The translations under genes were made by a program, and so were the position numbers. From contig NZ_QAYG01000011.1 of assembly GCF_003053845.1 (NCBI RefSeq), positions 62,001 to 126,000 of the forward strand: a stretch of DNA of 64,000 nucleotides, given 5' to 3'. Position 1 is the stretch's first letter; each line of letters opens with the position of its first letter. The notes below the pieces were generated by a model. That model ran no database searches. It was not told where the DNA came from and was given only the letters and a program-made list of their open reading frames with translations. Positions 1 to 10,266 of the stretch are shown here, in pieces. This DNA is from Breoghania corrubedonensis. Lineage in GTDB: Bacteria > Pseudomonadota > Alphaproteobacteria > Rhizobiales > Stappiaceae.

Positions 1-3000
1 GCTCTGCTGGTCGTCGGTGCTGCGTCCTTCGCCATAGAGCGCGGCGGTGCCGTCCGGATTTGTGCTCCGCGTCCAGGCGCTGTTGACGGTCGCGTCGTAC
101 TGGACGATCGCGGCCGTCTCCCAGCCCGAGGCCAGCGAGACGCCCAGCGCCTGGCCGAAGATCTCTTTCGCCTCGACAAGGCCCGCTGAAAGGTTCTGGT
201 CGGTCACCGCGCGCGGCAGGGTCGGGCCGGAGGACGGATTGACGAGGAAGACGCCTTCGAGATCTGCCGGGATGGCGCCTTGCAGCGTCCGCTTGGCGCC
301 CATCATGCGCTGGAACTGGGCCTGCAGCTCCGCGATGTCGTTGATCGCGGCGGCATTGGCCGGGCTCAGCATCCGGTCGAAATCGGCCAGGAAGCGTCCG
401 GCCCAGATTTCCACGTCGATGCCCTGATAGTCCATATCGACCGCCTGGGCGGGATCGAGGCTGCCGTTTTCAAGCGGTTCGATGGAGACGCCGGCGCGCG
501 AGACCAGCGCGCCGTAAAGCGGTGCCAGCGCGATCATCCGGGCGAGCTTGTCCGAGCCGAACGTCACCGTGCGCGCGATATCGACCGAGGTGATGCCGGC
601 GCTGCCGAAATCGACCGCCCACAGATCGGCGGCGTGATCGGGCATTCTGGCGGTTGCGAGCCGGATGTCCTCCAGCGCGTCGGTCAGCGCCTCCTCGAAG
701 TCGTTGAAGTTGAGCGAGGCGCCGGAAGAGGGGGCGGCGATTGACGCGGTGACGCTCTCCACCGAAGTGCCGGTGAAGTCGTCATGGACCAGTTCGTGCG
801 GCCGCGCCACCGTCATCTCCACGGTGAGCGCGAAGGCGGCACCGGGATAGGCGGGCGTGAAGGTTGACGAGAGCGTGATGTCGGCTGGCGGCAGCACCGC
901 CGTGGCGCCTTCGACGAACAGCGCCTTCTCAGCATTGTCGTCAATCACCGAGGCGACGGTGGCCGTCGCAGGCAAGCCGGCCTCCAGATAGAGCGCGTTG
1001 AACCGGCCGACCGCGCTGTTGAGCGTATCGTGCGCGGCAATGGTGACGCTGGCGATGGCGGGATCCGGCGCCGATAGCTCCACACCCTCGACCAGAAGCC
1101 CCGGAACGCCGGCATTGGCGAGCCCGAAGGCCGCTCCCGTGACGCCGTAAAGGCCGGCAATGGCGGAAGGTTTCGTGTCGCCCGCCAGCGCCACAGGCGG
1201 ACAGACGAGCAGCCCGCCCGCGGCCAGCCGCCCGGCCGTATCGAAGGCTGCGGCGACTTCGGCCATCGTTGCGGTCGGCGCGGTCTGCTGCACATCGTCC
1301 AGCACGGCCTGGAACGTCGTCAGCCCATCCGTGTCGACGGGCACCTCCGTGCCGTCCACGTCCACATTGAAGGTCAGTCCCTGAGTAACCGTCCCCGGCA
1401 TGTTGCGGTTGCGCTCGGCGAGATCTGTCGCCTTGTCGGGTTCGTCCGAAAGTGCGAAGCCGGCTGCGATGCGCGACAGCGTGTCGGTGGAGCGCAGCGT
1501 GTAGGGCACGAACAACGTGTCGGCGGCGGGCAGGGTGACCGCGCCGGGAATGGCGAGCCGGTTGGCGGAAATGACGGTGAGGCCAGCATTGGCGGAAAGC
1601 AGCGCGGCCGGCGGACAGCCGTAGCGCGCCGCGAATTCGCCGAGAAGGTCGCCGGCTGCCGGCGTGACGGTTGCCGGCGAGCAGGCACCGAAATCGCCCA
1701 GATAGATGAGCGCTCCGGCCTCGAAGAGATCGGGTGTGGTCAGATTGTTCGAAATCAGATCGGCGGTCGCGGCGCCGCTGGGGTTGTCGGCGAGCGTCGC
1801 CTCGCCCGTCACCACGTAGTGCGCGCTGTGGGCGGTGGCCGAGGCGATCAGCATGCCGGTTTCACCGGCGTAGCTCTCGCCCAGATCATAGGCGTTGAGG
1901 TGGATGCCGAGATCGGCGAAGGCCGTCACCGCGTCCGCGAAGGTCGCCACCGTGCCGCCGCCGGGCAGCGTCGTCTGGCCAACGGTGACGCTCACCCCGT
2001 CCACGGTGAAGGTGAAATCGTTGACGAGGATCGCGTCGCCCGCGCTGTCTGCGGCGAGCCAGCCGGCGCTCGTTGCCTCCGCCGCCGCCACCGTGGCGAG
2101 CACCGGCGCCGTGTCCGGCAGCGTGAGCGCACGGGCCGTATAGGCGAGCACCGCGCCCAGTTTCAGCGGCAGGTCGTCCTGGTTCTCGCTCGCCGACAGG
2201 ATCTCGGTTGCCGTCGGCGTCGGCCAGCCGGTCTGCGGCGAGGCGGCGATCGACTGCGCGCTCGCGCCCGCCGTCATCACCCGGTAGGCCGGCACGGTCA
2301 GGGCGACGTTTTCGCCGAAGATCGCGGCAAGCGGCACGTCGGCATTGACGCTCGCAAGCGCCTCCCAGCCGATGCCGTAGCTTGCGACGATGTTGGTGAG
2401 TGTGTCGGTGGCCGGCAGCACGACGCCATAGCCTGCCGCACCGGAGGCGACGAGATAGCCGCCCGCCGCCAGCGCCTTCAGCTGGTCTGCACCGGAAAGC
2501 GTGAGGCTGGAGCCTGCCGCCAGCGTCGTTTCCGCCGTCACGGTCATGTTCGGCTGAACGTACTGGTAATAGATCGTCGCGTATTGCGCCTGCTGGCGAA
2601 CGGCCGCCTGAACCATCGCATCGCCGCGCTGGGAGACGGACGGCATCAGCGCCTGCGCCTTGGCGGCGAAGGTGATCGACAGCGTCACGTCGCTTTCCGG
2701 CTTGGCAATGCCCCACGACGCGTTGACGGCCGGCCAGCTTGTCGGCCCCTGCAAGGGATCGGTGTAGCCGACCGGCACCGGCAGCGGCTTGTCGTCGGCA
2801 CTTGCCGTGCGGTTGCCCTGCACGTCGCCGAAACCGATCTGGAAATCCACCTGCGGGGCGCTCGAAGCCCCGCCGAGACCGCGATAGGGATCGTCGGCGG
2901 GAAGCGGCAGGCCGGCAACCTCGGGCGCGACCGAGGCCGGGCCGAAGCGATAGACCGGCAGCACCGTCTGATAGGCCCAGTAGGGGGAGGGATCGCTCTC

Positions 3001-6000
3001 TTCCAGCGCCCGCCGCCGCTTCGCGCGGGCCCGCTTCCACGCTTCAAGCTCAACCCCGTCCGAGGCCTGGGGCGCCGCCGGAAGGCCCGAGGCGGGAATG
3101 ACATAGGGACAGTCGTCGGACGCGGTCGAGATCGCGGTGACGAGGCTGTACTGCTGGCGGAAGGCTTTCTCGTGGTCCACGGTGCCGGTCGGAACGATCG
3201 GCCGCGTCAGCGTCATGTCGAAGCCGAAGCTGCCGGCTGGCAGCAGCGCCTGGGCGACGAAATCCGCCGGGTCCGCGCTGTCAAAGGCTTCCGCAAACAG
3301 CGTCGCCCCGTCGGCGATCCCCTGATCGACCGCGATCACGCCGGTGTTGAACGACAGCAACGTGCGGCCGGAAGGCGCCGCCGCCTGCTGTTCGCCGGCG
3401 ATGACGACGAGTTGCAGGCTCGCCTGGTCGGAGGCATCGAACGCGCCGTCGCTGATGCCGCCATCGATACCGAACGTGTAGCCCGCCCCGCCAACCGTGG
3501 TGCCCTCCCACAGCAGCAGCGCGAAATCCTCCGGGCTCGTCAGGTCCGCGCGCACCAGCGGCAGCGTCTCGTCCTCGTCCCGCGCCACGAACGCGTTGCC
3601 GCCGGAGGGCACGGAGATGGTGGAGAGATTGCTCTTGATCAGCCAGGCGTTGCCATCGACGAGCGCCAGTCCGTCCGGGTCTCCGGCCGTGACCGACGGC
3701 GCCATGGCGATATGGGCGAGGGTGCCGGCCGGGGTGTCGGGATCGGCCAGATAGGTGACGAGGTCGAGCAGCAGCCCGACCTGCTCCACATCCGCCCCGT
3801 CGAGCTGATAGACCCCCGGCGTCTCGGCCACGTGGCGCACGGTGAAGGTGATGGAGGCAACGAAGGTGGAATTGGGGAAGGGCGCGGCATCGGTGCTGTC
3901 GGTCAGCCCCGCATAGACCATGTAGGCCTTGGTCGAGCCTTCCGTCGCACGTGCGGCAAGCGCGGCGGGGAAGGGGTGGATCGACAGCGTGTTGGCGGCC
4001 GGGTCGAAGCCCGGCACCGGCAGCGCGATCGCTGTTTGCAGCGCGATGTGCTCGGCAAGCCCGTAGGTGACCGGGCTCTCGCCCTTGACCGCGATGGCCG
4101 CCGGTCCGCGATAGGGCTCCCAGGCGAGCGAGGTCGCCGGCACCGCTGCGATCACCTCGCTGTTGGTCGCCGAATAGCTGAGGCTGTCGGTCTCCGCCGC
4201 ATGCAGTACCGCGCCCGCCGGCAGCATCCGGCCCGAGGAAAGCGCGCGGTTGAGCGCGGGCGAGAAGGCATCCGGCACGCGGGCGCGCAATGATGTTTCG
4301 TCCTCGCCGGATCCCACGACCGTGCTGTCGAAGAGCGTGATCCAGTCGGCTTGCGAGGTGATCTCCAGGCTGAGGGCGTCGGCGTCCGGCTGATCGGGAT
4401 CGACGGCGAGGTCCCATTGCTGCCGGCTTTCGTCGAGAAGCGGCGCCACCGCACTGTCGGAGGCGTGGACGTGCCCGTCCTCGCCCTCTTCGGGAACGGG
4501 GATCTGCTGGCCGGAGGCGAACATGCGCGAGGCTTCGCTGGCGATGTTGGCGGTCGAATGGGCGCTGACGAGGCCGACGAGGCTTTCCACCGTATCGGCC
4601 GGCAGGTGCTTCACCGTCAGCGCCTCTCCCTCCACGAGGCCGGCAACGTCCGCAAGCCGCCCGCCCGCATCGCTGATCGGGACGGCGAAGGCGGCGGCGA
4701 GGCTGGCGAAGGTGTAGGTGGTCGTGTCGTCCGTGGTCACGTCCGGCACGGTGATCAGCGCCAGCGGGGCAAGGATCGTGTCCGCGCCGATCCAGCCGGC
4801 AAGGCCCGCCCAGTCCGCGCTCCATGCGGGCGGATTGGCACCGTCCGATACCCAGTTGACCACGGTGCGCCGGGCCAGCGTCGCAAGCGTCTCGCCGGTC
4901 GCGACCGCGACGCCCGTATAGGCCGGGATGGAGAACCCGCCGGTAATCGTGCCGACCCCGTCGCGGAACGCCGGCCAGCCGTTGTTGCCCGCCGTTGTTG
5001 CCTCGTTCTGCTCCAGATTGAGCGCCGCTCCGATGCGCGCCAGCGTGTCGCCGGGAACGGTGGTGGTTCCGGTCGTGGCCGCCGTCGCGTCGAGATAGGC
5101 AGTGGGGATCTGCAGCGCGATGCCCGGCGGCAATTCCTGCGAGCGCGGATCGATGATCGTGCCGTCGAGAACGGAGGCATTGAGATCCGCCACCGCCTGC
5201 GCGTACCAGGCGCAGGCTGCGGCTGCCGGGTCGTCGCCGACCGGCACGCCGGCATAGCGGATGTAGAAGGTCGCCGCCGCTCTGAGCGCGGTGCAGCCGG
5301 CAGGTGCCGCCGTCCAGTCGGTCGCCGGCGCATCGAAGGCCGCGCCCGGCGCCAGCAGCTTGGCGTCGATATCCTGCCCCGTGACGCTCATGATCGCCAC
5401 GGCCGTGGTGTTGTAGCGCGCAGCCAGTCCGTTCAGCGTGTCGGTCGCCGTCACGGGTACGGTGAGATCGCCGAGCGCGAGGCTCTTCTTCTTCAGCGTC
5501 GCGTCCGGGTTGTCGAGGGCGAGAACCTCCGGCGAGATGCCGAGCACCACGTCGACGGTGCCGCCGGGCGCGGTGTCGCGCAGCGTATCGGCAAGGCCGG
5601 GGTTGAGGAAGGTCAGCTCCTCCACCGTCGCCCCAAGCGCGTCCGCGACCGTCTCCACCGTGTCGCCGGGCCGAACCGGATAGGTGATCGTCGCCGTCGG
5701 CAGGCCTTGGGCGAGCGAGGTCAGCGTGTCGGTCGCGCTCGCCGCCTGAAGCTTTCGCCCGTCGAGTTGTGCGGCCGCCTCACGCACGGCGGAGCGCGCC
5801 ACCAGCAGGTTCCAGTCGCTGAAGAGATGTTCGGCGAAGGAGACATAGTCGGAAAGCGGGTCCTCCGGCGGGCCGGGCGGGATCGTGCCGGTCGGCGAGA
5901 ACAGCGCGGCCGCCGCCTGAACGCCCCACAGATAAAGCGGGCCGATCTTGTTGTCGGTGGCGAAATCGACCGGCCCCGTCTGCGGCGACGTCCAGCTCAG

Positions 6001-9000
6001 GAACGGCGGCACGGCCATCGCCATGCTGACCTGTTCGTCAGGATCATCGCCGTTTTGGCCGCTCTCCGGCACGCCCGAAATCGCCAGATGGATGTTGGTG
6101 TCGAAGAACTGCGACAGCATGTCGGCGGTAAAGCCGGGGCTTGCGGCGGCCGGGTCCTCCAGCATCTGGCCGAGCCAGGAAAGCTGGCCGGCCGTCACCG
6201 TGTCGCTTGGGCTTTCCGGTCCTTGCGGGATCGCATAGAGCGCATAGAGCAGCAGGCCCTGAATGAGAATGTCGGCGGCCAGCGCGTCGAAATCGTCCTC
6301 GTCGCGGGCATGAACGGCCATCGCGGCCGAACGGCGCTTTCCCTGCGCGGCGTTCAGCGCATCGGGCGAGACGCCGGTGGGCGCGAAAAGCTGCACGGAA
6401 AAGCGGTAGTCGCTCGATCCCGTCTCAGGCGGCGTGTCCGACCAGGAAAGCGGCACGTCGCCCACGGTGAACGACGGCAGCAGGAACAGCGAGGCGGTGC
6501 GCGGCGCGTCGGAAAAGACCGCCTTCGTCGGCTGCCAGTCGAGCGTGTCGACATCGGCGTCGAAGCTCGCCCCTTGCGCCACCGCCCGGGCCAGCAGCCG
6601 GTTGCGGTGATGAGCGGCAAGCGCTGCGCGGCGCCGGTCCGGCCGGCGGCGCGGCGGCCGTGCACGCCGCATCATCCGCCCGCGCGAGGAAAGCCGCTGG
6701 GCATGGCGCGAGGCCGGCTCCGCGCCCAGCATCAGCATGGTCGGGGAGGGGGCCGACAGCGTGCCGCCGGACTGGTCGGGGCTCAGGATCCACGGCGTCG
6801 GCCGCTCGCTACCGACGGTGAAGCTGACGTCGAGATCCACCTCGAAGCTGAAGGAGATCTTGACGAACAGGATCTTCACTTCCGCTTCCGCGCGCACCTC
6901 CACTTCCAGCGCGAAGATTGTCGGGCGGTAGGCCTCGAAGGTCGCGGTCGCCGCCGCATAGGCCTCCAGCGTCACCGAAACCTTGATGACCTTGAAATCG
7001 ATCTTGCCGTAGAGCTTGCCGTGGATGGCGGCGACGCCCTGCGCCCAGTAGTAGACATCGGTGGACGAGCCCGCCGCCTGCGGGTGGAACCAGGCGAGCG
7101 TGCCCTGGAAAATCACCTCCACCTGCACGTAGATGCCGCCCGACAGCGGCCCGAGGGAGACATCCTTGCCCACGCCCACGGCAAGCCCGATGCCGAGTTC
7201 GATCACCGGCGAGAAATCGCCGTTCGTGACCTTCGGTACCGAACGCGAGGTGGTGCCGTTCAGGAGCCCGAAATAGATGCCGCCGCGACCGAGGAACGGA
7301 AAGACCTCCACGGAGAAGCTGCGGTCGAAATTGCGGTCATAGGGAAAGCCCAGATCGATCTTGAAGTTGCCGTTGGTGTAGATCTCCACGACGACGACGC
7401 CCAGCGTCACCGAGACTTCGCCGAATTCCAGATGGCGGAAGGCCTCGGGCAGCGACAGCTCGATGCGGAACATGCCGACCGTGTCGGAAATCTTCTTGTA
7501 GAGGATCTCGAAGCGCAGGCCGGCGAGGCTGCCGGCCTCCTCGCCGCCGAGCGCGATCGAAAGCCCGTAGAGCCAGGGATCGTTGAAGATGAAGCCGAGA
7601 TCGACGGTGTCGAGCAGCGTCACGTCGAGGCCGATCAGCCACTGGCTCTGAGGGCTCCATTCCACCCCCTGGCCGGTGAGCGGGTTCTGCCCGGCTTCCG
7701 GCTCCTGAAGTTCGCCCTCCAGCAGCGCCAGCGTTTCCGCCACGGTGTCCGGCAGCCGCGTCAGCTGCACCCGCTGGCCGAGGCCCAGGTAGCGAAGCCG
7801 GATGAAGACCTCGCCGGCCCCCGGCAGCTCCGGCGGCGAGCCGTCGATCACATCCCATTCCAGATCGTCGCCGTCGTAGCGCTGGCCCAGCAGCGAGCCG
7901 GTAAGGATCAGCGACACGCCGGAATTCTCGCCGCGCGTGTAGCGCACGCCGATCGTGTCGAGCCGCATGAACACCAGATCGGCATTCGCCGCATAGACCA
8001 GCTCGACCGTGCTCTCCTGAGGGTCCAGCGTCAGCGTGAAGCGCGACAGCTCGATGCGGTTGAGAATGTCCCACGGCGGGTCGAGCGAATAGCCCAGCGT
8101 GGGGGCGGCGAGATTGACCAGATATTCCAGAATGTCGCCGATCGTGACCCCGCCGAGCTGCAGGCTGATCACCTGGTGCCGGTTCGGATCTTCCCCGCGC
8201 CACGAGGTGGAGGCCTGGAACCACACGCCGTCGAAGCTGACGCGGAACTGGTAGGTCGGCTCCGGCACGCCCAGGGTAAGGCCTGCGGAAAGCTCCAGCT
8301 TGTTGATGGCGAACAGGCCGGCGAGCTTGCCCGACGCGGTATCGCTGTTGCCGGCCTTGGCCATGTCGAGCGCGGTCGCGGCGGAGATCTTCAGCGTCGT
8401 GCCGAAGATCTCCGGCTGCCAGCGCCCGGAAATCGTGCCGCCGAAGGCATAGGCCGTCGGCGTGCCGGTGTTGAAGGAGAAATAGAGCCGGTCGATGGTG
8501 AGCGTCGGCACCCAGTCGGGCACGTCGCTCTGACCGAGGAAGCGCGAGACCATCGCGGTCAGGTCGATGGAGGCGCCGGGCAGCAGGGTGCCGGAGAAGG
8601 TCCAGCCTTCCGGGTTGGTCGCGGCTGGACCGGGATATTCGGCCGACAGCATGAAGGCCGGCGGTTGCGGCGCGCCGGGCGTGCCGCCGTCTTCGAACAG
8701 GAACGTCGCCGCGATGCCGCCGGAAAGCTCCCCGCTCACCAGCGCGATCTCGAAATTCAGCTCGCGCAGCGTGATCGTGGTGACGACGAGATCGATGGTC
8801 CAGCCCTGTTCGGGCGGGTCTTCGTCGCCCGTCAGCATGAAGCTGCCGTCGATCTGGCGCTCCAGCGACAGCGTCGGCGGATCGCCGAAGATGATGTCGG
8901 CGGAGGCGTAGTAGGACTGTTCCTGCGGGTCGGCCTCCACGGAAAGACCGACGATGTTCATGTCGCTTTCCGTCGGCGGCCCCGGATCGCCGAAATAGTT

Positions 9001-10266
9001 GCGGAACGCCTGCCCGATGGGGATCACGTCGCCCTCGCGCAAGGATGCCATCGCCGACCAGCCGGGAATGTTCACCGCGCCGTCGATATGGACCGGATCG
9101 GTTGTCTGGAAGGCGACGGTGCCGAATACCGAGGCCGCCAGCCAGCCCGTCTGCGTGCCCTGCACCGGCGTCGAACCCCACACCCAGCTGATGCCGACAT
9201 CCTCCAGCGCGATGAACGGCATCGGCGCCGTCCACGGCTTCACGGATATGATCGAGACCGCGATATAGGTGACCTTGAAATCGGTCAGATGCCGTCCCGG
9301 GTCGACGTAGAACTCGATGCTGTCGAACCGGAATTCCGGGATCGGCAGGAAGTCCGGCGGGGTCGGCAGCTCCGGCAGCCCGAACAGCTTGGCGAGCTGG
9401 TTCATGCCCTCCACGATGCTGCCGTCCTCGAACTCCACCAGGAAGTGCCACAGGTTTCCGGTCGAAAGCAGTGGGCACGAGATCCGGGTGACGAGCCCGC
9501 CCACCTGCAGCCGGCCGGTCAGCGTCAGTTGCGAAAACGCCGGGATCTCGTCCGGGTCGTCGGGATCGGCGGGTGCGGAGGTGAGCGCGAAACCGACATC
9601 GCCGAGCCTCAGCCCGCCCAGCTCCAGCAGCGGATTGGAAAGCGGTATCGAGGCGGTCGGCGAGGTGGCGAGAAGGTTCAGATCCGGTACGCCGTCGTAG
9701 CTCGACGGCAGCACGGCCGAGCCGGAAAGCTGCAGCGGCCACGGCGTGACGAGGCTCGCCCACGGCTCCCAGAAGCTTGTGAGCGGCAGCGCGCCGGTGA
9801 TCGTCAGTCCCGCGGCTTGCGTCGTCGTGCCGGTAAAGGTCGCGTTGTCGAGCCGGATGTCGGTGAGGAACGACGGCCCGGGCTGCACCGACTGGTTCTG
9901 AACCATCATCGTCTGCGGCAGGCCGGCAAACGTCGCGCCGAAGGTCCAGCCCGCCCGGGTCATCGTGAAGGCGAGGATGAAGGCGACATCGTCCGTGCCG
10001 ACGCAGTCGAGCCGCACGGCAACGGGCCCGAGATTGGCCGCCGGCGCATCGGGCAGGCCCCATGTCGCCGTACCGTTCAGCGTTGCAGAGGTTGAGCCCG
10101 GCAGGAGCCGTGCGGAAGACACGGTGAAGCTGGAGGTGATGCCGAAGCGCGCCAGCAGCGGCCGCAGATCGGCCAGCGCCGCATCGCCGGAGGCGGTGTA
10201 GAGATCGATCGTGCCTGTATTGGAGATCGCGGCATTGAGCGCCGCGACGACGCTCGTAAGGTTCAT
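1..10266 (-). CDS. Giant LysM-repeat, beta-rich protein (partial, C-terminus outside window)
   Basis: The frame starts at ATG 10266 and stays open to base 1, so at least 3422 residues are encoded and the stop lies beyond the left edge. The N-terminal third (about residues 1-1150) has alternating hydrophobic and polar residues in many short beta-type segments (for example LYFSFNTGTPTAYAFGGT), which recalls large DUF6603-type proteins; that family call is tentative. An Arg-rich stretch follows around residues 1175-1215 (RRARPPRRPDRRR). From about base 5700 down to 970 come at least eight degenerate LysM-like units, such as YPVRPGDTVETVADALGATV and LRSTDTLSRIAAGFALSD. No signal peptide or membrane segment is seen at the N-terminus (MNLTSVVAALNAAISN). 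The start overlaps the upstream stop by four bases (ATGA), so it is translationally coupled as the last visible gene of the operon. Function is unknown; peptidoglycan or glycan binding is an inference from LysM only. Confidence 0.8.
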   Translation of the reverse strand, partial: MNLTSVVAALNAAISNTGTIDLYTASGDAALADLRPLLARFGITSSFTVSSARLLPGSTSATLNGTATWGLPDAPAANLGPVAVRLDCVGTDDVAFILAFTMTRAGWTFGATFAGLPQTMMVQNQSVQPGPSFLTDIRLDNATFTGTTTQAAGLTITGALPLTSFWEPWASLVTPWPLQLSGSAVLPSSYDGVPDLNLLATSPTASIPLSNPLLELGGLRLGDVGFALTSAPADPDDPDEIPAFSQLTLTGRLQVGGLVTRISCPLLSTGNLWHFLVEFEDGSIVEGMNQLAKLFGLPELPTPPDFLPIPEFRFDSIEFYVDPGRHLTDFKVTYIAVSIISVKPWTAPMPFIALEDVGISWVWGSTPVQGTQTGWLAASVFGTVAFQTTDPVHIDGAVNIPGWSAMASLREGDVIPIGQAFRNYFGDPGPPTESDMNIVGLSVEADPQEQSYYASADIIFGDPPTLSLERQIDGSFMLTGDEDPPEQGWTIDLVVTTITLRELNFEIALVSGELSGGIAATFLFEDGGTPGAPQPPAFMLSAEYPGPAATNPEGWTFSGTLLPGASIDLTAMVSRFLGQSDVPDWVPTLTIDRLYFSFNTGTPTAYAFGGTISGRWQPEIFGTTLKISAATALDMAKAGNSDTASGKLAGLFAINKLELSAGLTLGVPEPTYQFRVSFDGVWFQASTSWRGEDPNRHQVISLQLGGVTIGDILEYLVNLAAPTLGYSLDPPWDILNRIELSRFTLTLDPQESTVELVYAANADLVFMRLDTIGVRYTRGENSGVSLILTGSLLGQRYDGDDLEWDVIDGSPPELPGAGEVFIRLRYLGLGQRVQLTRLPDTVAETLALLEGELQEPEAGQNPLTGQGVEWSPQSQWLIGLDVTLLDTVDLGFIFNDPWLYGLSIALGGEEAGSLAGLRFEILYKKISDTVGMFRIELSLPEAFRHLEFGEVSVTLGVVVVEIYTNGNFKIDLGFPYDRNFDRSFSVEVFPFLGRGGIYFGLLNGTTSRSVPKVTNGDFSPVIELGIGLAVGVGKDVSLGPLSGGIYVQVEVIFQGTLAWFHPQAAGSSTDVYYWAQGVAAIHGKLYGKIDFKVIKVSVTLEAYAAATATFEAYRPTIFALEVEVRAEAEVKILFVKISFSFEVDLDVSFTVGSERPTPWILSPDQSGGTLSAPSPTMLMLGAEPASRHAQRLSSRGRMMRRARPPRRRPDRRRAALAAHHRNRLLARAVAQGASFDADVDTLDWQPTKAVFSDAPRTASLFLLPSFTVGDVPLSWSDTPPETGSSDYRFSVQLFAPTGVSPDALNAAQGKRRSAAMAVHARDEDDFDALAADILIQGLLLYALYAIPQGPESPSDTVTAGQLSWLGQMLEDPAAASPGFTADMLSQFFDTNIHLAISGVPESGQNGDDPDEQVSMAMAVPPFLSWTSPQTGPVDFATDNKIGPLYLWGVQAAAALFSPTGTIPPGPPEDPLSDYVSFAEHLFSDWNLLVARSAVREAAAQLDGRKLQAASATDTLTSLAQGLPTATITYPVRPGDTVETVADALGATVEELTFLNPGLADTLRDTAPGGTVDVVLGISPEVLALDNPDATLKKKSLALGDLTVPVTATDTLNGLAARYNTTAVAIMSVTGQDIDAKLLAPGAAFDAPATDWTAAPAGCTALRAAATFYIRYAGVPVGDDPAAAACAWYAQAVADLNASVLDGTIIDPRSQELPPGIALQIPTAYLDATAATTGTTTVPGDTLARIGAALNLEQNEATTAGNNGWPAFRDGVGTITGGFSIPAYTGVAVATGETLATLARRTVVNWVSDGANPPAWSADWAGLAGWIGADTILAPLALITVPDVTTDDTTTYTFASLAAAFAVPISDAGGRLADVAGLVEGEALTVKHLPADTVESLVGLVSAHSTANIASEASRMFASGQQIPVPEEGEDGHVHASDSAVAPLLDESRQQWDLAVDPDQPDADALSLEITSQADWITLFDSTVVGSGEDETSLRARVPDAFSPALNRALSSGRMLPAGAVLHAAETDSLSYSATNSEVIAAVPATSLAWEPYRGPAAIAVKGESPVTYGLAEHIALQTAIALPVPGFDPAANTLSIHPFPAALAARATEGSTKAYMVYAGLTDSTDAAPFPNSTFVASITFTVRHVAETPGVYQLDGADVEQVGLLLDLVTYLADPDTPAGTLAHIAMAPSVTAGDPDGLALVDGNAWLIKSNLSTISVPSGGNAFVARDEDETLPLVRADLTSPEDFALLLWEGTTVGGAGYTFGIDGGISDGAFDASDQASLQLVVIAGEQQAAAPSGRTLLSFNTGVIAVDQGIADGATLFAEAFDSADPADFVAQALLPAGSFGFDMTLTRPIVPTGTVDHEKAFRQQYSLVTAISTASDDCPYVIPASGLPAAPQASDGVELEAWKRARAKRRRALEESDPSPYWAYQTVLPVYRFGPASVAPEVAGLPLPADDPYRGLGGASSAPQVDFQIGFGDVQGNRTASADDKPLPVPVGYTDPLQGPTSWPAVNASWGIAKPESDVTLSITFAAKAQALMPSVSQRGDAMVQAAVRQQAQYATIYYQYVQPNMTVTAETTLAAGSSLTLSGADQLKALAAGGYLVASGAAGYGVVLPATDTLTNIVASYGIGWEALASVNADVPLAAIFGENVALTVPAYRVMTAGASAQSIAASPQTGWPTPTATEILSASENQDDLPLKLGAVLAYTARALTLPDTAPVLATVAAAEATSAGWLAADSAGDAILVNDFTFTVDGVSVTVGQTTLPGGGTVATFADAVTAFADLGIHLNAYDLGESYAGETGMLIASATAHSAHYVVTGEATLADNPSGAATADLISNNLTTPDLFEAGALIYLGDFGACSPATVTPAAGDLLGEFAARYGCPPAALLSANAGLTVISANRLAIPGAVTLPAADTLFVPYTLRSTDTLSRIAAGFALSDEPDKATDLAERNRNMPGTVTQGLTFNVDVDGTEVPVDTDGLTTFQAVLDDVQQTAPTATMAEVAAAFDTAGRLAAGGLLVCPPVALAGDTKPSAIAGLYGVTGAAFGLANAGVPGLLVEGVELSAPDPAIASVTIAAHDTLNSAVGRFNALYLEAGLPATATVASVIDDNAEKALFVEGATAVLPPADITLSSTFTPAYPGAAFALTVEMTVARPHELVHDDFTGTSVESVTASIAAPSSGASLNFNDFEEALTDALEDIRLATARMPDHAADLWAVDFGSAGITSVDIARTVTFGSDKLARMIALAPLYGALVSRAGVSIEPLENGSLDPAQAVDMDYQGIDVEIWAGRFLADFDRMLSPANAAAINDIAELQAQFQRMMGAKRTLQGAIPADLEGVFLVNPSSGPTLPRAVTDQNLSAGLVEAKEIFGQALGVSLASGWETAAIVQYDATVNSAWTRSTNPDGTAALYGEGRSTDDQQS

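Noticed and set aside
4351-10095. Plus-strand open frame of 1914 codons
   Set aside because: It is the exact antisense of the giant minus-strand gene in matching codon phase, is Arg/Gly/Asp-rich with no domain, and has no ribosome binding site. The minus strand reads coherent LysM and beta segments.
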